Positions 1-5,907 of a DNA stretch of 32,164 bases are shown here, one piece after another; the stretch's first letter is position 1; every line of letters begins with the position of its first letter. Made by a program: the position numbers and the translations under genes. The notes below the pieces were generated by a model. It made no database searches. It had not been told where the DNA came from and saw only the letters and a program-made list of their open reading frames with translations. Where the stretch lies: IMG/VR virus record IMGVR_UViG_3300021961_000367, positions 1 to 32,164 of that record, one strand, 5' to 3'. This DNA comes from a virus.

Positions 1-111
1 AGCCGCGCGTGTGGCTCTAACTATAAGTACCGTCTTCGGTATAACGACGTTTCACCCGATCAGTGGTCAACTATGTCCGGCACGGTGTCGGCTGTTTGTA
101 ACCTCATCTAA
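1..111 (+). CDS. C-terminal fragment of a protein cut by the left edge, possibly tail fibre
   Basis: An open frame enters at base 1 and stops with TAA at 109-111, leaving 36 residues that end in VCNLI. No start is visible, so this is the 3' end of a longer gene. It has no recognisable domain. The large fibre gene at 25943 leaves the right edge on an exact codon boundary, so on a circular map the two would be in frame. That fits but does not prove that this is the fibre C-terminus. Another tail or accessory gene is equally possible. Confidence 0.55.
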   Translation, partial: SRACGSNYKYRLRYNDVSPDQWSTMSGTVSAVCNLI

Positions 112-120
112 GGAAAAACA

Positions 121-258
121 ATGCTCTACATCATTCTCGCAGTCGCTGTCGGCGGGTTTCTTTTCTGGCGCACGAAGAAGCGCGTCGAAACGGTGGTGCC
201 GCCTAAGAAGCGCGGCTCTGGTGGTCAGGCAGGCAAGCGTTCAGATACGGAGATTTGA
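121..258 (+). CDS. Small membrane protein, 45 aa
   Basis: ATG at 121 follows an AGGA ribosome-binding site that overlaps the preceding stop. The product starts with one hydrophobic segment (about residues 2-15, LYIILAVAVGGFLF), followed by a strongly basic, soluble tail (RTKKR, PPKKR, GKR). By the positive-inside rule the tail should be cytoplasmic. I do not recognise a family. Its place directly before the lysis region suggests a small membrane or lysis-accessory role, but this is inference from position only. Confidence 0.6.
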   Translation: MLYIILAVAVGGFLFWRTKKRVETVVPPKKRGSGGQAGKRSDTEI

Positions 259-260
259 CA

Positions 261-578
261 ATGGAAATCGTTTGGAAGATTGAGCAGATGAACCGCCAGG
301 TCGCCAACGGCGGCGTCGTAACCGCGTACTGGCGCGTCATCGGGACCGAAGACGGGCACAGCGCGACAAACTACGGCGGATGCGGTTTCGCTCCCGATCC
401 GACGTCCGACGACTTCATCGCCTACGATGATCTCACCGAAGACGTGGTCCTCGGATGGGTTTGGGAGCAGGTCAACCGAGACGACATTGAGGCGGCACTG
501 ATCGCGCAGATCGACCAGCTCAAGAATCCGGTCGAGGCTTATGGCGTGCCGTGGCATGACGCGGGCCCGCTTCCCTAA
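261..578 (+). CDS. Conserved small phage protein, function unknown
   Basis: This encodes 105 residues from ATG 261. An in-frame TTG at 255 would add two residues but is less likely. The protein opens with VWKIEQMNRQ, then a region rich in small and aromatic residues (AYWRVIG, NYGGCGF), then an acidic C-terminal half with a WVWEQV helix. This layout resembles a small uncharacterised family often found beside tail-fibre or lysis genes in phage contigs. I cannot name the family with certainty. There are no membrane segments and no catalytic motif. It probably belongs to the late transcript. Confidence 0.7.
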   Translation: MEIVWKIEQMNRQVANGGVVTAYWRVIGTEDGHSATNYGGCGFAPDPTSDDFIAYDDLTEDVVLGWVWEQVNRDDIEAALIAQIDQLKNPVEAYGVPWHDAGPLP

Positions 579-615
579 TATTTTCTTTAGTCCGTTAACC
601 TAAGCCGTGAGACTT

Positions 616-954
616 ATGCGAGACGTCACAATGAAGGCGGGCCAGCTTGCCAGCGTAGGAAAGAGCTTTGAAGAGATCAAAGGCTCTCGCCCGCTCCAGC
701 TTTCCCTGACGATTGGAAAAATCGTAAAGGAAGCCGAAGAAGCGCACGCTCTGATGGTCGAAAAGATTAAACCCTTCATTGACGAACAGGGCCGGGTCAC
801 CGACGAAGAAAAGGCGACCGCAATTCTCAACGAAGACGTCACTATTTCGGTGCCGCCTCTTTCCATTGGCGAACTCACCGCAACCGACCTGACCGTCGAC
901 AAGGATTTCGCTCTGCTGTTTCTCGTCACCACGGGCATTGTGACTGAGGCGTAG
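616..954 (+). CDS. DUF1617-like small phage protein
   Basis: A helical protein of about 112 residues. The N-terminal part reads MKAGQLASVGKSFEEIKGSR, followed by a long amphipathic helix (IGKIVKEAEEAHALMVEKIKPFI) and an acidic C-terminal part with PLSIGELTATDL. Helix, then 'EE..V...PLSIEEL..' before a hydrophobic end is the pattern I associate with DUF1617 phage proteins of unknown function. The start is uncertain: GTG 607, ATG 616 and ATG 631 share the frame and none has a good ribosome-binding site. ATG 616 is a compromise. Confidence 0.6.
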   Translation: MRDVTMKAGQLASVGKSFEEIKGSRPLQLSLTIGKIVKEAEEAHALMVEKIKPFIDEQGRVTDEEKATAILNEDVTISVPPLSIGELTATDLTVDKDFALLFLVTTGIVTEA

Positions 955-958
955 TGCG

Positions 959-1168
959 ATGACGGAGATCCTCATCCAGGTCGCGCTGACCGGGTTCGTT
1001 TCGATTAGCACGGCGGTGGTCGGGATGAAGGTCGCGATCAACGGCATGAAGGAAGATGTGCGCGAGATCCGCGCCGATGTGAAGACGCTTCGTGATGGGC
1101 AGGTCCAGCTTGGTTTGCACGTTGCTGTATTGGACACGCGCCTCGCGCATATGGAGAAAGGGCCGTGA
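959..1168 (+). CDS. Membrane-anchored coiled-coil protein of the lysis cassette
   Basis: A 69-residue protein with one N-terminal membrane segment (about residues 4-27, ILIQVALTGFVSISTAVVG) followed by a charged amphipathic helix with heptad-like spacing (MKEDVREIRADVKTLRDGQ). It overlaps the next gene by GTGA. Its place just before a holin-like gene and an endolysin suggests a lysis role, perhaps an antiholin, pinholin partner or inner-membrane spanin-like subunit. XhlA-type proteins have the reverse order (coiled coil, then membrane segment), so I do not assign it there. Confidence 0.6.
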   Translation: MTEILIQVALTGFVSISTAVVGMKVAINGMKEDVREIRADVKTLRDGQVQLGLHVAVLDTRLAHMEKGP

Positions 1169-1383
1169 CGTGGGAAATCTTCCGAAAGGATAACCAAGTC
1201 GACGAGAAGGCCGTCGTCGGCTATCTCTCTTTCGTCGTGATGTGTCTATTCGCGCTGGCTGACATTGCCACGGGCATCTTTGGAATTGAGTTGGCAATCT
1301 CGAATTTTGTGTTCGGTTCGTTCGTCACGCTGACGCTGGGCAGTTTCGGCATTTCCGGCGCTGAAAAGCTGGTGCAGAAATAA
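1165..1383 (+). CDS. Putative holin, two membrane segments
   Basis: A 72-residue protein from GTG 1165, which overlaps the previous TGA. It has a short polar N-terminus (WEIFRKDNQVDEK) and two hydrophobic segments at about residues 17-41 and 46-65, separated by a short turn, then a basic tail ending EKLVQK. Size, topology and position one base before the endolysin gene match a class II-type holin, which forms the inner-membrane lesion that lets the endolysin reach the wall. No sequence family is recognised with confidence, so the call rests on topology and context. Confidence 0.7.
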   Translation: MTWEIFRKDNQVDEKAVVGYLSFVVMCLFALADIATGIFGIELAISNFVFGSFVTLTLGSFGISGAEKLVQK

Positions 1384-1787
1384 TGCCCGCCTTTGGCGCT
1401 CGCTCTCTAGCCAAGCTCGCCGAACTGCACCCTGACCTTCAGAAGGTGCTAACCGAAGCGATTAAGTATCGGGACTTCGCCATCATTTGCGGCTATCGCG
1501 ACGAGACGGAGCAGAACGAGCATTTCGCCACGGGCCGTAGCAAAGTGCAATATCCAAACTCCAAGCATAACCAGCGGCCATCGCTCGCGGTTGACGTCGC
1601 GCCTTGGTATGCGGAAGCACCGCATATCCGATGGAATGACGTCACGGGCTTTGCCAGCCTTGGCGGGTTCATCACCGGCATTGCGGCCGCGCAAGGAATT
1701 GCGATGCGCTGGGGCGCTGACTGGGACGGCGACGGCGACCACACCGACCAGACCTTTATGGATTGGCCCCACCTAGAGTTGCTCTGA
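1383..1787 (+). CDS. Endolysin, M15-type D-Ala-D-Ala/L-Ala-D-Glu peptidase
   Basis: A 134-residue zinc peptidase of the VanY/M15 group, expected to cut the peptide stems of peptidoglycan at lysis. Visible motifs: GYRDETEQN near residue 38, SKHN at 60-63 giving His62, LAVDVAP giving Asp71, and DWPHLEL at 127-133 giving the third ligand His130 and acidic Asp127. These are the M15 metal-binding positions, and phage members often carry SKHN..PSLAVD as here. There is no signal peptide, so export should depend on the upstream holin. ATG 1383 overlaps the holin stop (TAATG), and the 3' end overlaps the next gene. Confidence 0.88.
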   Translation: MPAFGARSLAKLAELHPDLQKVLTEAIKYRDFAIICGYRDETEQNEHFATGRSKVQYPNSKHNQRPSLAVDVAPWYAEAPHIRWNDVTGFASLGGFITGIAAAQGIAMRWGADWDGDGDHTDQTFMDWPHLELL

Positions 1788-2308
1788 AGACCTTCGGCGC
1801 GGGGCTCGCCGTCGGCATCCTTGCAATGGTGATGCTGGCCTCGCCGCAGGAGGTCGTGCGCTACAAGGAGGTATTCGTCGCGGATACGGTCATCCTTGAG
1901 CGCGAACCGGACACCGTCGTTACTGTCATTGAGCGGATCCGCACGGTCGAGGTGCCCGCCTTGCAAATTGCCACAGCTACGGACGGCGCGGTCGCAGAGA
2001 TCGCCGCGTTCTGTCTTCCGCCCGATACGGTATATGTCGCACGTCAGGAGCGGAGCCTGGTGCGGTCGGTCGTGCTAGACCCCGCTCCATGGTATTCACC
2101 GTTGGCTAAAGACAAGCTTTTCATCTCAGCGGTCACGTCTGACGGCGACCTCACGGCCTATGACTTCACTGTGCGCCCTGGCTGGTCTATGCGCGCCGGT
2201 AACGGAGTAAACGTGCGGCAAGATCGGTTTGCAATCGTTGGCGATCTCGTAATTACTGGCGCGCTGATCTACACCGCCGTCGACCTTATCGGAACACTGG
2301 CTAGATGA
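1763..2308 (+). CDS. Protein with N- and C-terminal membrane segments, possible spanin-like
   Basis: About 181 residues if started at TTG 1763, inside the end of the endolysin gene. This is the only plausible start well upstream of the first hydrophobic segment (GAGLAVGILAMVMLAS). The middle is soluble, rich in beta-prone V/T/E stretches (DTVILEREPDTVVTVIERIRTVEV). A second hydrophobic segment lies near the C-terminus (IVGDLVITGALIYTAVDLIGTLA). Position right after the endolysin is where spanin genes usually lie. There is no lipobox cysteine, so it is not a normal o-spanin or u-spanin. A spanin-like role is inference, and a structural membrane protein is possible. Confidence 0.55.
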   Translation: MAPPRVALKTFGAGLAVGILAMVMLASPQEVVRYKEVFVADTVILEREPDTVVTVIERIRTVEVPALQIATATDGAVAEIAAFCLPPDTVYVARQERSLVRSVVLDPAPWYSPLAKDKLFISAVTSDGDLTAYDFTVRPGWSMRAGNGVNVRQDRFAIVGDLVITGALIYTAVDLIGTLAR

Positions 2309-2577
2309 TTCTCAACGAAGCTCAGGCGCTTGTATGCGGCGCGCGTCGTGAAGCCTACGGTCACCCGCGCGTGAACCATGCGGCAACCGCGGCCATGATG
2401 GAGGCGTATCTGCGGCGACGTTACGGGGTCGCGCAGTTCGACGCCCGCGACGTCTGCATCTTTAATATCTTGCAGAAGGTCTCTCGCCTCGCGCAGACGC
2501 CCGACCACCGCGATTCACTCGTGGACATCGCCGGGTACGCGGCCAACTTGGAAGACATTAATGCCACGGAAATATAG
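2305..2577 (+). CDS. DUF6378-like phage protein
   Basis: A 90-residue helical protein from ATG 2305 (ATGA overlap). The pattern AREAYG near residue 14, PRVNHAATAAMM, then ILQKVSRLAQTPDHRDSLVDIAGYAANLE is the signature I associate with DUF6378 phage proteins. Those are small all-alpha proteins that recall the MazG-like helical fold, with a conserved K-x-x-R-L and H-x-D-S-x-x-D-x-x-G-Y. No biochemical role is established for them, to my knowledge. The helical layout hints at nucleotide binding, but I see no proof of pyrophosphatase residues. It ends inside the next gene (17-base overlap). Confidence 0.75.
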   Translation: MILNEAQALVCGARREAYGHPRVNHAATAAMMEAYLRRRYGVAQFDARDVCIFNILQKVSRLAQTPDHRDSLVDIAGYAANLEDINATEI

Positions 2578-3757
2578 GCGGCTTTGCGACGAGTGCGGGG
2601 AATATTATGAGGGGATTGGCGCGCGGTTCTGTTCGCCCCGATGCAATGACAACTCCCGACGTCAGCTCGCCGATAAACTACCTCCGCCGAGCGAGGAGAT
2701 TCAGCGCGTAGAAGATGACGACGAGCTACGCCTAACGGTCCTTGGTTCGACGTCAATAAAAACGGTCGACGAATTGCTGGCGCAAGCTGATGTCGACATT
2801 GACATATGGGAACCCCTTCCCGACAGCGTACAGCTTCGCAAGTGGGACGTGGCGACGAAGATAAACGACCGGCCCGCCGTTGTGCCGTGTTTTTATGTTG
2901 CCGTCAAACTGCGAAAAAAATGGGCCGCGACGGACCTGCCCACCCCAATCACGCTCAAGATCACACCGCCCAAGGCCAGGCCTCGTAAGCGCAACCATCG
3001 GGTCTCGGTCCACTATTCGGACATTCATTTTCCTTATCACGACGAGCGCGCGCTTCGCATTCTATATCAAGTGCTGGAAATGGTCGCGCCCGATGTCGTC
3101 GTCGATCACGGCGACACGCTCGACTGCGAGAGCATCTCCCGCTGGCCGAAGGACCCCTTTCACCGCATTTCGCTCGCGGAGGAGATCCGTGCGGCGGCTG
3201 AACATTTTGGCACAGTACATTCGCTGACGCCCAACGCCCGGCATATCTGGATTGAGGGCAATCACGAAGCCCGGCTTCGAAAGCTGATCTGGAGCTTGGC
3301 GGAAGATCGCCGGGGCGCTGAAATCCTGACGCTCGACGCGGTGCGCGATGCGCTGACCTGGCCCTCGCTCCTCGGCATCGGCGCCCTCGGCTGGGAGATT
3401 ATTGAGTATCCCAAGCACGTCCTCTTTGAGGACCGCCTAATTCTTTGCCACGGCGAGGCCGTGCGCAAGCATTCCGGCCAATCGGAAAAGGCCGAATACG
3501 AACATTACGGCAAGGGCGGGCTTTCGGGGCATACCCACCGCACGGGATTCTTCGGCCGTCGCGACTATAATGGTGTCCACGGCTGGTGGGGGCTCGGATG
3601 TCTCTGCAAAATCCGTGACGACTACACCTCTTTTCCGAATTGGGATCAAGGCTTCGCGGTGATCACTGCGACCGATAGCTTCGACCGCTATGCCGTCGAG
3701 CGCGTCAATATCTTCGACGGGACGGCCATCTTTCGCGGGGAAATGTTGCACGGTTGA
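2561..3757 (+). CDS. Metallophosphoesterase with N-terminal zinc ribbon
   Basis: A 398-residue protein. Residues 1-30 hold a zinc knuckle with Cys9, Cys12, Cys24 and Cys28 (CDEC, then CSPRC). A charged linker with predicted helices follows to about 145. The rest is a calcineurin-type phosphoesterase domain showing all its metal-binding motifs in order: SDIHF (Asp154, His156), HGDTLD (Asp185), GNHE (233-236), CHGE (His297) and GHTH (323-326). It should hydrolyse phosphomono- or diesters, perhaps nucleic acid ends or cyclic nucleotides; the substrate cannot be read from the sequence. The zinc ribbon suggests nucleic-acid or protein targeting. It is followed by a promoter-bearing leader. Confidence 0.88.
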   Translation: MPRKYRRLCDECGEYYEGIGARFCSPRCNDNSRRQLADKLPPPSEEIQRVEDDDELRLTVLGSTSIKTVDELLAQADVDIDIWEPLPDSVQLRKWDVATKINDRPAVVPCFYVAVKLRKKWAATDLPTPITLKITPPKARPRKRNHRVSVHYSDIHFPYHDERALRILYQVLEMVAPDVVVDHGDTLDCESISRWPKDPFHRISLAEEIRAAAEHFGTVHSLTPNARHIWIEGNHEARLRKLIWSLAEDRRGAEILTLDAVRDALTWPSLLGIGALGWEIIEYPKHVLFEDRLILCHGEAVRKHSGQSEKAEYEHYGKGGLSGHTHRTGFFGRRDYNGVHGWWGLGCLCKIRDDYTSFPNWDQGFAVITATDSFDRYAVERVNIFDGTAIFRGEMLHG

Positions 3758-3781
3758 TATCCCTGCGTCATGCGCTATCTT
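3754..3781 (+). promoter_or_regulatory. Candidate sigma-70-type promoter before the recombination operon
   Basis: TTGATA at 3754-3759 and TATCTT at 3776-3781 are separated by 16 bases. The -35 differs from consensus by one base and the -10 by two. It starts within the last codons of the phosphoesterase gene. Transcription would begin near 3788, almost exactly at the ATG at 3789, leaving that frame with no leader. Confidence 0.45.
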
Positions 3782-3788
3782 TTGACGC

Positions 3789-3971
3789 ATGGCAACCCAC
3801 CGCGAACTTCACGAAGCCGAGCGCGCCGAACGCTACGCCTGGCGCACGCTCCTGGCTGAAATTCGCCGACCCGATGACGGCGAAAAGTCGCGCCGTGAGC
3901 GCGCCGCGCGAGATCGACACCGTGCCGCTCGTGACCGCGTCCGGCGTCTGCGGGACGAGTTGTCAAAATAA
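3789..3971 (+). CDS. Doubtful small arginine-rich protein, 60 aa
   Basis: An ATG-started frame of 60 residues made almost entirely of charged helix (HEAERAERY, RRERAARDRHRAARDRVRRLRDEL). There is no ribosome-binding site. The candidate promoter upstream would start transcription at or next to its ATG, so it could be a leaderless gene or simply part of a non-coding leader. High GC lets open frames arise by chance here, and a 120-residue frame also overlaps it in another phase. If real, a basic amphipathic helix of this type might bind nucleic acid. I place it as possible only. Confidence 0.4.
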   Translation: MATHRELHEAERAERYAWRTLLAEIRRPDDGEKSRRERAARDRHRAARDRVRRLRDELSK

Positions 3972-3973
3972 AA

Positions 3974-4016
3974 GAACCCCGACCTCGTCGCGCCGTGGGG
4001 GTTCGCGAGGCCGGGG
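3974..4016 (+). promoter_or_regulatory. Two mutually exclusive hairpins in the leader of the recombination operon
   Basis: The same left arm can pair in two ways. GAACCCC (3974-3980) pairs perfectly with GGGGTTC (3998-4004). Alternatively CCCCGACCTCG (3977-3987) pairs with CGAGGCCGGGG (4006-4016) with one mismatch. The two cannot form together. A third small hairpin (GCGTG 4026-4030 with CACGC 4035-4039) lies just before the ribosome-binding site. There is no T-run, so this is not a simple terminator. It could control ribosome access or Rho action, or be a binding site. Confidence 0.4.
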
Positions 4017-4057
4017 CTCAAAACCGCGTGGAGACACGCAGGAGGCCAAATCTCGCC

Positions 4058-4384
4058 ATGAAATACTATCCAGACAAGGCGAAGGAGTTCTGCCAAGTAA
4101 AGGGCGTGCCCCCTGACGGCGAACCCGACGAGTGGCGCGAAGCGTGGAAGTTTGAGTTGGACGCCTCCCCGCTTGCTCGCGCGATGGCCGCACGTCTCGC
4201 GGAACTGGGAGGTGACCTTCGCGGTGATGCTTTGCTGGAGCGGCTCATCGCGCATGAACGCCAAGGCAAGCCCTTGCAGGACGATGCGACAGACTGGCTT
4301 GACGAGGTCGGCGACCCGACGCCGGAGCCGTGGGACGAGTTTGAGTTCACGAAAGACAACCCTTGGTGGGAGGCTCGCTGGTAA
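4058..4384 (+). CDS. Hypothetical protein at head of recombination operon
   Basis: 108 residues from ATG 4058, chosen because AGGAGG at 4040-4045 lies upstream and the leader hairpins end before it; the frame stays open back to a GTG at 3995 inside the hairpin. The protein begins MKYYPDKAKEF, has a central helix (SPLARAMAARLAELGGDLRGDALLERLIAHE) and a very acidic, Trp-rich C-terminus (EPWDEFEFTKDNPWWEARW). I do not recognise a family. It shares a TAATG junction with the annealing-like gene, so it is co-translated with recombination proteins. Confidence 0.75.
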   Translation: MKYYPDKAKEFCQVKGVPPDGEPDEWREAWKFELDASPLARAMAARLAELGGDLRGDALLERLIAHERQGKPLQDDATDWLDEVGDPTPEPWDEFEFTKDNPWWEARW

Positions 4385-4890
4385 TGTTAGAGAACTACGT
4401 CGAAGTGAAAGATCGGCTCCCGCTCTGGCTCGCTGACCATCCAGACGGCCGCGTCGTCACCAGTATCGTCTCTATCGACATGGACGCGACGCCCGCGCAC
4501 GTCGTGATGCGATGCGAACTCTACCGTGATGCAGAGGTCGGCACTCCTCATGCTGTCGGCCATGCCTACGAGCGCGAGATCGGCAAAAACGGGCGAGGCG
4601 TGAACCTGACCTCCTTCCTCGAAAACTGCGAGACGTCGGCCATCGGTCGCGCGCTTGCCAACGCGGGGTACCAAGGCAACGGAAAGCGCCCGTCGCGCGA
4701 GGAAATGTCCAAAGTCACACGCACGGAGGAGGAGATTGACCGCCTCGCCGCGGAGGTCCAGGCGTTCCTCGCAGATCAAAGCAAGCCAACGCCAGACAAT
4801 GTCATGGTCGCGGCTCAAGCGGCGATCAAAGACCGCGATTTCGTCCGGCTAACGCGCGCCCTGAAGTATTTTCGCAGTTCTAACCAGTAA
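4384..4890 (+). CDS. Putative single-strand annealing protein (Erf-like group)
   Basis: 168 residues from ATG 4384 (TAATG overlap); an upstream ATG at 4363 in the same frame lies inside the previous gene. The N-terminal half has a mixed alpha/beta look (YVEVKDRLPLWLADHPDGRVVTSIVS, AHVVMRCELYRD). It leads to ENCETSAIGRALANAGY at residues 80-96, the hallmark of a phage protein group usually annotated as ssDNA-annealing or Erf-like. The C-terminal part is charged helix. Such proteins pair complementary single strands during phage recombination. The SSB gene 18 bases downstream supports this. Annealing activity itself is inference. Confidence 0.72.
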   Translation: MLENYVEVKDRLPLWLADHPDGRVVTSIVSIDMDATPAHVVMRCELYRDAEVGTPHAVGHAYEREIGKNGRGVNLTSFLENCETSAIGRALANAGYQGNGKRPSREEMSKVTRTEEEIDRLAAEVQAFLADQSKPTPDNVMVAAQAAIKDRDFVRLTRALKYFRSSNQ

Positions 4891-4908
4891 CCAACCAACA
4901 AAGGACAC

Positions 4909-5259
4909 ATGATGAACAAGGTCATTCTCATCGGTAACGTCGGCAAGGAACCGGAGAACCGCGTCACGCACAGCGGGGCTCCCGTCGTCAACTTCAGTCT
5001 CGCGACCAGCCGCTTCCGCAAGGAGGACGGGCCGGACTGGCACAACGTCGCCGCGTTCGGCAAGACGGCGGAAATCATTCAGAAATATGTGAAGAAAGGC
5101 TCTCGTATCGCGGTGGAAGGGCGCATCGAGTATCAAAAAAGTCAGGATCGCGTGTACACCAACATTATCGCCTCGTCGGTGGAGTTGCTGGGCGGCAAGG
5201 CCGAAGGCGCAGAGCGGGCCGTCGATGATTTCGAAGCCTCCGACGAGATTCCGTTTTGA
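4909..5259 (+). CDS. ssb: Single-stranded DNA-binding protein
   Basis: 116 residues with a single OB fold: NKVILIGNVGKEPENR at the start, VVNFSLATS, WHNVAAFGKTAEIIQKYVKKGSRIAVEGRIEY, and NIIASSVELLGG. It ends in an acidic tip, SDEIPF, the tail that bacterial-type SSBs use to bind partner proteins. It is shorter than typical host SSBs because the flexible linker is reduced. AAGGA at 4901-4905 serves ATG 4909, and a second ATG at 4912 is also possible. The stop overlaps the TTG start of the HNH gene. It protects and organises ssDNA for the annealing protein and replication. Confidence 0.95.
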   Translation: MMNKVILIGNVGKEPENRVTHSGAPVVNFSLATSRFRKEDGPDWHNVAAFGKTAEIIQKYVKKGSRIAVEGRIEYQKSQDRVYTNIIASSVELLGGKAEGAERAVDDFEASDEIPF

Positions 5260-5546
5260 AACGGCGTCAGCGATACGAAAAGCAGTTCGGTAACAAGGCG
5301 GAGTACATCCGCCAGTTGCCGTGCATCGCTTGCCACGCGGCCGCGCCGTCCGACCCGCACCACGTCCGCAGTCGCGGAGCTGGCGGCACCTCAAAGGATC
5401 TTGTGCCCCTTTGTCGCCACTGCCACACGGCCCTGCATCAGATGGGTGCGAAGACCTTTGCGGCGAGGTATGACGTCGATCTGAGGGCGAAGGCGGACCT
5501 GTACGAAGCGTGGTTTCACGAAGACCCTCAACCGTTGGGGTTTTGA
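5256..5546 (+). CDS. HNH/Ref-like nuclease-type zinc protein
   Basis: 96 residues from TTG 5256, overlapping the SSB stop. It shows Cys23-x2-Cys26, then His35-His36 in DPHHVRSRGAGG, then PLCRHCH with Cys53, Cys56 and His57, and His61. This HHxxSRGAGG...LCRxCH arrangement is found in small phage HNH proteins related to the P1 recombination enhancer Ref. It should bind zinc and may nick or cut DNA. Its position between SSB and the VRR-NUC nuclease supports a recombination or Holliday-junction-related job. Whether it is catalytic is not certain from sequence alone. Confidence 0.82.
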   Translation: MKRRQRYEKQFGNKAEYIRQLPCIACHAAAPSDPHHVRSRGAGGTSKDLVPLCRHCHTALHQMGAKTFAARYDVDLRAKADLYEAWFHEDPQPLGF

Positions 5547-5851
5547 TGACTGAACGCGAAATCTCCCGCGACATTCAGGGCTTGTTTCGTCTCGTCGGGT
5601 TTCATGTGTTCTCTACTGAGCAGGGCTACCGCAGAGATCCAGGCGGCACCCGCATGACGCCGGGTATCCCCGACCTATGGGTCATGGGGCACGGCATGGC
5701 GCTTTGGATCGAAGTCAAAACTCCGAAGGGCAAGCTCCGCGAGTCGCAGACTGCGTTCCGCGCGTGCTGTTTCGCCAACGGCGTTGACTATCAAGTGATG
5801 AGGTCCATTGCCGACGCGAAAGAGTGGCTATGGGAAAACGGCATTTTGTGA
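5546..5851 (+). CDS. VRR-NUC domain nuclease
   Basis: 101 residues from ATG 5546 (TGATG overlap). Almost the whole protein is a VRR-NUC module of the PD-(D/E)XK superfamily: TPGIPDLWVM with Asp43, then LWIEVKTPKGKLRESQ giving the E56-V-K58 catalytic pair and Gln68. Stand-alone phage copies are thought to act on branched or flapped DNA during replication and recombination. It completes an operon of annealing protein, SSB and HNH protein. A candidate promoter for the next gene overlaps its final codons. Confidence 0.92.
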   Translation: MTEREISRDIQGLFRLVGFHVFSTEQGYRRDPGGTRMTPGIPDLWVMGHGMALWIEVKTPKGKLRESQTAFRACCFANGVDYQVMRSIADAKEWLWENGIL

Positions 5852-5874
5852 TGAAAAAGATCCGAGACTATTAG
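5846..5874 (+). promoter_or_regulatory. Candidate promoter for the helicase-methyltransferase gene
   Basis: TTGTGA at 5846-5851 and TATTAG at 5869-5874 are separated by 17 bases, each matching four of six consensus positions. The surrounding 56-base gap is AT-rich against the local average. AAGGAA at 5895-5900 gives a good ribosome-binding site for ATG 5908. This suggests the fusion gene can be expressed on its own. Confidence 0.45.
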
Positions 5875-5907
5875 CTGTCAAACAATTCATTTTGAAGGAA
5901 ATCACGC

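Noticed and set aside
561-606. Terminator after the gene at 261-578
   Set aside because: GCGGGCCCGC is palindromic, but there is no loop room or T-run directly after it, so it does not form a standard terminator.
3972-4050. Possible tRNA, suggested by a GGTTCG-like segment
   Set aside because: No acceptor stem, anticodon arm or complete T arm can be drawn; the pairing found is two alternative hairpins.
3754-4116. Plus-strand frame of 120 residues over the leader
   Set aside because: Low-complexity R/S/P-rich translation, no ribosome-binding site, and it overlaps the better supported gene at 4058 in another frame.
4849-5574. Minus-strand frame of 241 residues opposite SSB and HNH genes
   Set aside because: The plus-strand genes have diagnostic motifs; the minus frame has none and no start signal.
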